64,000 nucleotides of DNA from Erythrobacteraceae bacterium (lineage in GTDB: Bacteria; Pseudomonadota; Alphaproteobacteria; Sphingomonadales; Sphingomonadaceae): assembly GCA_027486035.1 (NCBI GenBank), contig JAIXPX010000017.1, positions 29,904-93,903 on the forward strand, in the 5' to 3' direction. The position numbers and the translations under genes are program-made. Of the stretch, positions 8,452 through 15,338 are shown in pieces (the stretch's first letter is position 1; each line of letters begins with the position of its first letter). The notes under the pieces are model-generated. The model was given only the letters and a program-made list of their open reading frames with translations, was not told the origin of the DNA and did no database searches.

Positions 8452-9112
8452 GAGATTCCTGATGCGGATTTTTTCTTTCCTGTTTTTGGGACTGCTGATG
8501 GTGTCGTCCCCTTCGTATGCGACGAAGGAAAAAAGGCTAACCCCGATGGAACTGCAAGCGATACAATCGCGTGAATTTGAGGTTTCAAAGGAAATGGCCT
8601 TTGGGGCGGTTATGACCGTAATTCAAGACTTGGGTTATACAGTAGAGTCGGCCGACCTGATTTCGGGCTTTGTGACTGCTGTAAGCCTAACCCAAGACAA
8701 AACAAACTTCCTTCAAGCTATCGTAGGCACAAGCGCTTCAGGCAATACGATCATGACTGTGTTTCTCATGGAGATGCCCAACGGGATGACGAAGATCCGA
8801 TTGAATTTCGTCAATTCAAATTCGGTTTCGACAGAAAACGGACGAGCATCTAGAAGGGACCAGTCGATATTGGATCCCGCCGTTTACAATAACGCTTGGG
8901 AGCGGATCGACGAAGCTCTTTTCGTTATGGGAGCGCTGGCCGATACCTCAACCCCGACGGGACCGGCTGCAAGCGCCAAGCCGTCTGCCCCGGCGCAAAA
9001 TGGTAATGCCAATCCCCGCGATACCCATTCCTCTGGCAGCAAGCCTGCGCCGGAAAGTACTGAGGGAAGGGTGAGAAACAACGAGGTGGAGGCCGATGGC
9101 GGCGTGAAGTAA
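8441..9112 (+). CDS. Exported protein of unknown function with Pro/Ser-rich tail
   Basis: 223 residues from a GTG at 8441 that overlaps the previous stop by 11 bases; an ATG at 8462 is the alternative. A signal peptide (LMRIFSFLFLGLLMVSS, then SYA) is followed by a globular part in which VTVIQDLGYTVESADLISGF and FVTAVSLTQDK suggest an alpha/beta fold seen in small lipoprotein-like periplasmic proteins. Residues from about 165 on are a low-complexity Pro/Ala/Ser/Asn tail. No enzyme motif is visible and no family is identified. It sits in the AT-rich trio between the BamE-like lipoprotein and another exported protein. Confidence 0.6.
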   Translation: MTSKRFLMRIFSFLFLGLLMVSSPSYATKEKRLTPMELQAIQSREFEVSKEMAFGAVMTVIQDLGYTVESADLISGFVTAVSLTQDKTNFLQAIVGTSASGNTIMTVFLMEMPNGMTKIRLNFVNSNSVSTENGRASRRDQSILDPAVYNNAWERIDEALFVMGALADTSTPTGPAASAKPSAPAQNGNANPRDTHSSGSKPAPESTEGRVRNNEVEADGGVK

Positions 9113-9125
9113 TTGAGGGGGCGCA

Positions 9126-9656
9126 ATGGCTTTGCTGGGTTTCAAAGCTTTCGTTTCAGCATTGATTTTTCTTCAGGCGGTTGAAATAGCGACGCCTGAC
9201 GAAGGCAAAATTCAGTCCTCAGCCGCAGCCATTTCAGAGCCAGATGTAAGTGTCGCTATTCTGCGTCGCGCAAATGTTGGTAAAAGAAAGGCAGGCTTTT
9301 TCTGCGCTCCTAATGGTAAATTTAAAGTCGAAGATTTTATTGCGTCAGATAATACCTTAAAGGTATTCATCTTGTCGGCTTTTAGAGAAAGAGAATTGGT
9401 TCGCACTCAGGGCAAAATTAGATCCATTTCGCTAACGCACATGAATGCAAGCCTCTGTGCACGAGACTATATTTCTGACAAGAATTTGTATAGTGGCGAG
9501 GTTAACTTTACATTTTTGATAACATCGCGCGATGGGATCGAGAGTGTCGAAACGGTGGACCTGAAGATTGGAAAGCAACAATCGCTGTCCGAAATCGAAA
9601 TCGTGGAATTGGCCGCGAACACTTTGATCGATCGCATAGCCGCCCATATTCCTTAA
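9126..9656 (+). CDS. Exported protein of unknown function
   Basis: 176 residues with a hydrophobic N-terminus (LLGFKAFVSALIFLQAVEIA) that looks like a signal peptide. The body is beta-rich with two cysteines (FFCAP and LCARD), which could form a periplasmic disulfide, and ends in an acidic helix. GAGGGGG just upstream of the ATG serves as ribosome-binding site. AT-rich codon choice matches the two preceding genes and not the rest of the window. No homologous family is recognised. Confidence 0.6.
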   Translation: MALLGFKAFVSALIFLQAVEIATPDEGKIQSSAAAISEPDVSVAILRRANVGKRKAGFFCAPNGKFKVEDFIASDNTLKVFILSAFRERELVRTQGKIRSISLTHMNASLCARDYISDKNLYSGEVNFTFLITSRDGIESVETVDLKIGKQQSLSEIEIVELAANTLIDRIAAHIP

Positions 9657-9682
9657 GCTTGCTGCAATTTGGCCAGCGCCAT

Positions 9683-11182
9683 TTACTCCAGCCCAAGCGC
9701 GTCGAGGTTCATCGTCGCGGCATTGTAGCTGGCTTCCGCGAGCCGCCCTGCGAGCTGGGCGCGGATTGCGCCGATCTGGGCGTTGGCGGCGGTCTCCTCG
9801 CGGGCGTTGACGAGGAAGAACTCCCCCGCGCCGAGGCGGAAGCGGGTGCGTTCGGCCTGGACCATCTGGTTCGCCTGCTTGACCTCGGCATCGGCCAGGT
9901 CGGCGAGCTTCAGCGCCGCGCCGAGGTTGGCGAGAATGTTGGCGACCTCGGTGGTGATCTGATCGGCGATGCGGCGCTGGCGCAGCTCGGTCTCGCGCAG
10001 TTCGGCTTCGGCGCGCTGCAGCCGTCCCCGGGCCTCGCGGCGTTGCAGCGGCACCTTGAAGGTCAGGCCGACCACGGTATCGGTCGAATCGAAGCCCGGA
10101 CCGCCGGGGCCGATCTGCCCGAAATCGCGCGACAGCTCGACCTTGGCATCGAGCGTCGGCTGGAGGTCGTTCCGGCGCAGCGCCACGCGATTGTTGGCCC
10201 GCTCGAGCGCAAGGCGGAAGGTCTGGAGCTCGGGCCGCGTCTGGATCGTCTCGGACAGCGGGGCGGCAGCAAGCATCTCTGCCGGCGGCACGGGCTTCAT
10301 GCGGCTGAGATCGGGCAGCATCTCGCGGGTTGGCACGACCATCTGGCCGTCGGACCCGCGAAGATAGAAGCCGAGCGAGTTCGCGGCCGTCGCAAAATCA
10401 CGCCGCGCCTGTTCCAGCAGGGTGCGGCGGCGCAGCAGGTTCTGCTCGTTCTCGGTAAGGGCAATGCGGGCGCGCGCGCCTTCCCTGACCTCGCGGCCGA
10501 GCCCGATCTGGCGGGCCTCGGCGATCTCGAGCAGCTCCTCGAAAACCCGGATTTCCTCGCCGGCAGCGACCCAGCGCCAATAGGCACGCAGCGCCTCGTG
10601 CTGGACGTTCAATTGCACCAGCATCACATCGAGCCGGGCTTGGCTGGCGGCGAGCCGGGTGTCCTCGATCCCGAAGCGGCGGCTGTCGATGTCGCGGTTG
10701 CGCAGCAGCGAGAACAGCGCGCCGACCTTCGCCTCGCCCAGCGCGTTGGTGTAGTCGTAATTCTCGTAGATCGGGAAATCGCCCGAGGAGACGCGGTAGG
10801 AACCGAAAACTTCGGCGCCATAGAGCCGCAATGGCTGGCGCGCCTCGACCTTGCCGAACCCGCCCGAATAAAAGCCGGTCAGCCGGTCGTAATATTCGCC
10901 CTTGAGCATCAGGTCGAAGGCACCGTCCGCCGCCACCTGGTCGGCACGCGCGGCCGCCTCGCGCTCGAAGGCTTCGAGCACCTGCGGGAAGGTCAGCGCC
11001 GAGGAGCGCAGCACTTCCTCGGGTAGCAGCGGCCCGGTCTTTAGCGCGACGTCGAGCGGTTCGGCATTGGGGACGACATCCTGCGCGAGGGCCGGGGTGC
11101 CGACGACGGCCAGCGCGAGCCCCAGCGCAAGCGCTGCCGCGCCCGCCAAGCTCCTGCCGATGCCGCCGGATGCCGGGGTCAC
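9683..11182 (-). CDS. TolC-family outer-membrane efflux protein
   Basis: 499 residues. The signal peptide ends ALAQD at about residue 35. The body consists of two repeats rich in long amphipathic helices (for example ALRAYWRWVAAGEEIRVFEE and LEIAEARQIGLGREVREGAR), with GFDSTDTVVGLTFKVPLQRR near the second beta-barrel pair; this is the outer-membrane-factor pattern of a trimeric periplasmic tunnel. Its start overlaps the HlyD-like gene stop by 4 bases, so it is the third gene of an ABC-HlyD-TolC operon. It should provide the exit duct of a type I secretion-like assembly. Confidence 0.85.
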   Translation of the reverse strand: MTPASGGIGRSLAGAAALALGLALAVVGTPALAQDVVPNAEPLDVALKTGPLLPEEVLRSSALTFPQVLEAFEREAAARADQVAADGAFDLMLKGEYYDRLTGFYSGGFGKVEARQPLRLYGAEVFGSYRVSSGDFPIYENYDYTNALGEAKVGALFSLLRNRDIDSRRFGIEDTRLAASQARLDVMLVQLNVQHEALRAYWRWVAAGEEIRVFEELLEIAEARQIGLGREVREGARARIALTENEQNLLRRRTLLEQARRDFATAANSLGFYLRGSDGQMVVPTREMLPDLSRMKPVPPAEMLAAAPLSETIQTRPELQTFRLALERANNRVALRRNDLQPTLDAKVELSRDFGQIGPGGPGFDSTDTVVGLTFKVPLQRREARGRLQRAEAELRETELRQRRIADQITTEVANILANLGAALKLADLADAEVKQANQMVQAERTRFRLGAGEFFLVNAREETAANAQIGAIRAQLAGRLAEASYNAATMNLDALGLE

Positions 11183-12210
11183 TTGCTCTTTCCGGTGCTC
11201 GTCGCTGCCGGCAGCTGCGGCGGGAAATTGTTGAGCTGGCGCCAGATCTCGTAGCCGACGGGCACGGTTTCGAGCAGGATGAAGGCCTGCACCGCCGCGC
11301 CGAAACGCACGTAGCGCTCCTCGGGCCAGCCGTAGCCGTCGAACTCCTCTTCGGCGATCAGCACGCGGAAGCGGCCGTCGATCTGGGCCGAGCGGTCGAC
11401 GGCGATGACGCGGCCCCCGAAGGTGCCGATCGCGACCGAGGGCCAGCCCGAGAACTGCACCGCAGGCCAGCCTTCGAACTGGATCCGCGCCTTGTCGCCC
11501 GGCCGCACCAGCGCGACATCGCGTCCGTCAATGAAGATCTCCACCACCCGCACCGCACCGTCCGGCACAAAGGTCGCAAGCACGTCGCCCGCCTTGATGA
11601 AGGTCGCGGCATCGCCCGCATTGAGGCTTTGGATGAAGCCGTCGCGCGGGGCCCGCACGATCTGTTCGGACTGGCGCGCGATGCCGACGTCGGCGCGGTT
11701 GAGGTCAGCCTCCGAGGCAGCGACCTTGCCGCGCAGGTCCGCGACCTTGATCAGCGCGAGTTCGTAGTCGCGCCGGGCGGCCAGCCCTGTCTCGAACAGC
11801 TCGCGCGAGCGGCGCACATCGATCTCGGCAGTCGCCAGCGCCGATTGCGCGGCCCGCAATTGCAGCTCGATCTGGCGGCGCTCGGATTGCAGGCGCTCGA
11901 TCAGGTTGGGGTCGATGTCGGCGATGCGCACGATCGGATCGCCTTTCTTCACCGAGCTGCCGTCGCGCACGTACCATTCCACGATCCGGCCGGGCACCAG
12001 CGCGTTGATATCCTGCTTGCGCTCGTTGGGGCTGAGCGTGGTGACGACACCGGGGCCCGAGGTGGTCTGCACCCAGGGGACATAGACGAGGAACGCCACC
12101 CCGATCACGACGGCGGCGAGGATCAGGTAGAACACCACGCGCATGACCCGCGGCACGCGGATCGAGGCGAGGGTGGTGAAGTGCGCCATGTCTTCCTTCA
12201 GCGTCGCCAT
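11179..12210 (-). CDS. HlyD-family periplasmic adaptor
   Basis: 343 residues. One transmembrane helix (about 24-47) follows a short cytoplasmic N-terminus. Next come a biotinyl-lipoyl half-motif (GRIVEWYVRDGSSVKKGDPI), a coiled-coil hairpin (about 100-185, many Arg/Glu/Leu) and the returning half-motif RAPRDGFIQSLNAGDAATFI, all standard for membrane-fusion proteins. It would bridge the inner-membrane ABC protein and the TolC partner. It lies one base downstream of the ABC gene and overlaps the TolC gene. Confidence 0.88.
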   Translation of the reverse strand: MATLKEDMAHFTTLASIRVPRVMRVVFYLILAAVVIGVAFLVYVPWVQTTSGPGVVTTLSPNERKQDINALVPGRIVEWYVRDGSSVKKGDPIVRIADIDPNLIERLQSERRQIELQLRAAQSALATAEIDVRRSRELFETGLAARRDYELALIKVADLRGKVAASEADLNRADVGIARQSEQIVRAPRDGFIQSLNAGDAATFIKAGDVLATFVPDGAVRVVEIFIDGRDVALVRPGDKARIQFEGWPAVQFSGWPSVAIGTFGGRVIAVDRSAQIDGRFRVLIAEEEFDGYGWPEERYVRFGAAVQAFILLETVPVGYEIWRQLNNFPPQLPAATSTGKSK

Positions 12211-12211
12211 G

Positions 12212-13936
12212 TCACTGCCCTCCCTTCGCGCCAGACTGGTTCATCGCGGCGGCGAAGGCATCGAAGTTGTCGAAGAAGCGCTGCCGTGCGGGCTCGAGAT
12301 AGAGGAAGCGGTCGAAGCCGAGATCGGCGCGGCGGTTCGAGAAATAGATCACCGTCGTGTAGGCTTGGGCGCGCAGTTCGGCGACGGCGCGGGCGATCGG
12401 CTCGGGGTCGAGCAGGTCGAACAGGCGGCTGAGAACGAGAATGCGCGGGCGCTCGAGCAGGGCGTTGGCAAGCTTCAACTGCTGGAGCTCGACGGCTGAG
12501 AGCGGATAGCCTGTCGAGGCAAGCGGCGTGTCGAGCCCCTTGGGCAGGGTGGCGATGGTTTCGTCCAGCCCCACGGTCTCGAGCGCTGCGACCATGCGTT
12601 GCGGCGCGGTTTCGGGGCAGGACAGGCCGAGATATTCGCGCACCGTCATCTCGACGATGGTCGGGCGGTCGAGGACATGGACGTTCTTGCGCAGGTGGTG
12701 CGCCTCGATCGCCTTGATGTCGATGCCCCCCAGGGTCGCGATGCCGCCCTGCGGCAGATCGTGCAGCTTGAGCACGTTGTTGAACAGGCGCTGCACCCCG
12801 TGCTGGCTGGCGGCCGCCATGATGATCGAGCCCGAGGGGATCTCGAGATCGAACTGCACATCCTCGTGCCGCGCCCGTCCGCCGACGCCGCGCATCACGA
12901 TCGTGTGGTCCGGCCCGTCGAAGGGGTCGGCGCCCTTGGGCTGTTCCTGCTCGACCTCGTAGAACTGCGAGATCTCCTCGACCGCAGCGAAGAGGTCGTA
13001 GAAGTAGCCGAGATAGCCGCCGAGCTGCGACACGCCGGCGAAGGCGGCGGAGAGCACCAGTTCGGCGGCGACGAGCTGGCCGAGGGTCAGCTCGTTCTCG
13101 ATCACCAGCCAGCCGCCAAGGCCGAGCAGCGCGGCGCTCGCAGCGGCATACATGACGAGGAAGGTCAGCGTCTGGGAGAACAGGTGACGGAAGTGGCGCT
13201 TGCGATCGGTGATATAGGCACGGGTGTGCGCGTCGCTCTTGTCGAGCGCGTAATCGATGCGGCGCTGCGACTTGAAGAAGCCGTTCGAGTTGCCGATCGT
13301 CTCGAGCCAGGCGGCGGTGGAGTGCTTGGCGTGGCTCAGATCGACCCCGGTGCGCAGCGCCCGCGCGCCCCACACCATCCACACGATCCAGATCAGCGCG
13401 ATCATCACCAGCGTGAAGCCGAGGAAATAGGGATGGTAGAGGCTCACCAGCGTGAAGCCGACCGCGATCTGGAGCAGGGTCGTGAAACCGCCGATCATCA
13501 GGATCGGGATGGCGGTCTGGACATAGACTACGTCGAAATAGCGGTTGAACAGCGCGCTCTTCTTGGCGTCGCCGAAGAAGGGGTTCTGCGCATAGACCGA
13601 GATCAGGGTGATCTCCGCCACCATGCGCGCATAGAACCGCCGCGCGAACAGCTCCATCAGGTGAACCCGCAAGGCGTAGAGCAGGCTCGAGATCAGCAGC
13701 AGGCTGAACAGGCTCAGCGAGAGCATCACCAGCGGCGCGGTGAGCGCGGTGCTGGCGATGGTGTTGATCAGCATCTGCACCGAGATCGGCGTCGCGAGGC
13801 TCAGCAGGCTGATGCCGATCCCGTAGACGGCGGCCAGCCAGTAGAAACTCGCCTCGGGCTTCAGGATGTCGAAGAAAATCCTGAAGAACTTCACCAGCGA
13901 AATCTGAGAGCCGTAAGTTTGGCCTTCCCCTGCCAT
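12212..13936 (-). CDS. ABC exporter-like protein with degenerate nucleotide-binding domain
   Basis: 574 residues from ATG at 13936 (MAGEGQTYGS); an in-frame ATG at 14008 adds 24 non-conserved residues. Residues about 20-310 form a six-helix ABC type I exporter membrane domain. The C-terminal 230 residues align with an ABC ATPase, but each catalytic motif is replaced: Walker A reads AAASQHGVQRL (no Lys-Ser/Thr), the Q-loop position is Asp (VLDRPT), the signature is LSAVE instead of LSGGQ, Walker B is ILVLSRLFDLLD (no Asp-Glu), and the switch His is Asn (YFSNRRAD). ATP hydrolysis by this protein alone looks impossible. It heads the operon with HlyD and TolC partners, so it may pair with an active ABC half elsewhere or work without ATP turnover. 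Confidence 0.8.
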   Translation of the reverse strand: MAGEGQTYGSQISLVKFFRIFFDILKPEASFYWLAAVYGIGISLLSLATPISVQMLINTIASTALTAPLVMLSLSLFSLLLISSLLYALRVHLMELFARRFYARMVAEITLISVYAQNPFFGDAKKSALFNRYFDVVYVQTAIPILMIGGFTTLLQIAVGFTLVSLYHPYFLGFTLVMIALIWIVWMVWGARALRTGVDLSHAKHSTAAWLETIGNSNGFFKSQRRIDYALDKSDAHTRAYITDRKRHFRHLFSQTLTFLVMYAAASAALLGLGGWLVIENELTLGQLVAAELVLSAAFAGVSQLGGYLGYFYDLFAAVEEISQFYEVEQEQPKGADPFDGPDHTIVMRGVGGRARHEDVQFDLEIPSGSIIMAAASQHGVQRLFNNVLKLHDLPQGGIATLGGIDIKAIEAHHLRKNVHVLDRPTIVEMTVREYLGLSCPETAPQRMVAALETVGLDETIATLPKGLDTPLASTGYPLSAVELQQLKLANALLERPRILVLSRLFDLLDPEPIARAVAELRAQAYTTVIYFSNRRADLGFDRFLYLEPARQRFFDNFDAFAAAMNQSGAKGGQ

Positions 13937-14200
13937 GTCAGCCTTTCCGTGCCCAACCGGTCTGTGCGCGTGTCGCCGCCCCGCCGGATGGCGCGCGTGC
14001 GTGACCATTTGCTTCTATGGCAACCGCGCCGCGCCGCAAGCCCTCAATGGCCCAGGCGCGCAGCGGTTCCGTGCGCAGGAAATCTCTGCAAATTCTTGAA
14101 GGTATGATCATGAACTGAGAGGTGGTGTCATCTTGTACCGCCGCCGCGTTAGTGGTCGAAGCTTGCGCTTGCCTGAACGGGCCGCGATGAAGCCGGTGCG

Positions 14201-15328
14201 ATGAGCGGATTTCAAGCTTCGGGCGAAAGCAGGGCAGCGCGGTTGCTGCTGGTTGGCGGGGGCCATGCCCAAGTCGCGGTTCTCGCGGATTTCGTGCAGC
14301 GGGGCGTGCCCGGCGGCGCGCGCTGCCTGCTCCTCACGCCGGAGCCTGCCTTGCGCTATTCGGGCATGGTGCCCGGCTGGCTGGCGGGACAGCATGGCAG
14401 GGATGACGGGCTGGTCGATCTTGCAGGGCTTGCCGCGCGGGCCGGGGTGGAGCTGGTGCTCGATCGCTGCATCGGCCTTGATCCCGATGCGCGGGTGGTG
14501 CGCACCGCGGGCGGCGGTCAAATCGGTTTCGACCTTGCCGCGTTCGACACGGGCGGGGAGGGGCAGGCAGCGGACCTGCTGGGCGAGGATCCGCGTCTCC
14601 TCGATGTGCGGCCTATCGATGCCCTGGTGGATCGCCTCGCCGCCCTGCCCGCGCCCGGGCGCGTGGTGGTGGCGGGGGGCGGGGCGGGGGGCGTGGAGCT
14701 TGCTTTCGGTCTGCGCAACCGCGCCGGAGCCTCGCCCGGGCAGGTGACGCTCGTCACGGGCGAGGGCGGCCTGCTCCCCGGCTTTTCGGGCGCGGTGCGG
14801 CGGCGGGTCGCAAGGGCGCTTGCGAGGCAAGCCATTGTGGTCATCCATGAGGACCTTCGCTTCACCCAAGGCGCGCTGGTCGCCGGCGTCCGCTCGCTCG
14901 AGCCCGCCGACCTCGTCATCGCCGCGCTCGGCAGTGCGGCGCCGGCATGGGTGCGCGACAGCGGCATCGCGGCGGACGCGGACGGCTTTCTGCTGGTCGA
15001 TGCGCATCACCGCTCGGTGTCGCACCCCCACGTCTTCGCCGCAGGAGACGTCGCGGCGCGTGCCGACCGGCAGCTTGCCCATTCGGGCGTTCACGCCGTG
15101 ATGGCCGGGACGGTGCTCGCCGCCAATTTGCGCGCCGCGCTGGCCGGACGGCCCCCGCCGCGCACCTATCGCCCGCGCCGCCACAGCCTCTACCTCCTCA
15201 ACACCGGCGATGGCTCCGCGATTGCCAGCTACGGCCCGCTCGCGGCGCAGGGTGCTCGCGTGCTTGCCCTCAAGCACCGCATCGACAAAGCGTGGATCGC
15301 CCGATACGCCCGCCTGACGAAGCCTTGA
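14201..15328 (+). CDS. FAD-dependent pyridine nucleotide-disulfide oxidoreductase (SelD-N-terminal-like)
   Basis: 375 residues. The Rossmann motif LLLVGGGHAQVAVL at about 15-28 and RYSGMVPGWLAG at about 57-68 match the family otherwise found fused to or next to selenide,water dikinase (Nterm_to_SelD type). A second dinucleotide motif VVVAGGGAGGVELAFGL binds NAD(P)H, and HVFAAGDVA is the C-terminal FAD contact. No paired redox cysteines are seen, so it is NDH-2/sulfide-quinone-reductase-like. No selD is in the window. The fused oxidoreductase gene starts 10 bases downstream, so they probably form an operon. Confidence 0.8.
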   Translation: MSGFQASGESRAARLLLVGGGHAQVAVLADFVQRGVPGGARCLLLTPEPALRYSGMVPGWLAGQHGRDDGLVDLAGLAARAGVELVLDRCIGLDPDARVVRTAGGGQIGFDLAAFDTGGEGQAADLLGEDPRLLDVRPIDALVDRLAALPAPGRVVVAGGGAGGVELAFGLRNRAGASPGQVTLVTGEGGLLPGFSGAVRRRVARALARQAIVVIHEDLRFTQGALVAGVRSLEPADLVIAALGSAAPAWVRDSGIAADADGFLLVDAHHRSVSHPHVFAAGDVAARADRQLAHSGVHAVMAGTVLAANLRAALAGRPPPRTYRPRRHSLYLLNTGDGSAIASYGPLAAQGARVLALKHRIDKAWIARYARLTKP

Positions 15329-15338
15329 GGGATCATTC

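Noticed and set aside
14086..14101. CTGCAAATTCTTGAAG, a possible fourth operator upstream of the ABC-HlyD-TolC operon
   Set aside because: Only 12 of 16 positions match TTGCAAA-N2-TTTGCAA and the right half-site is broken; kept out until a genome-wide motif is known.
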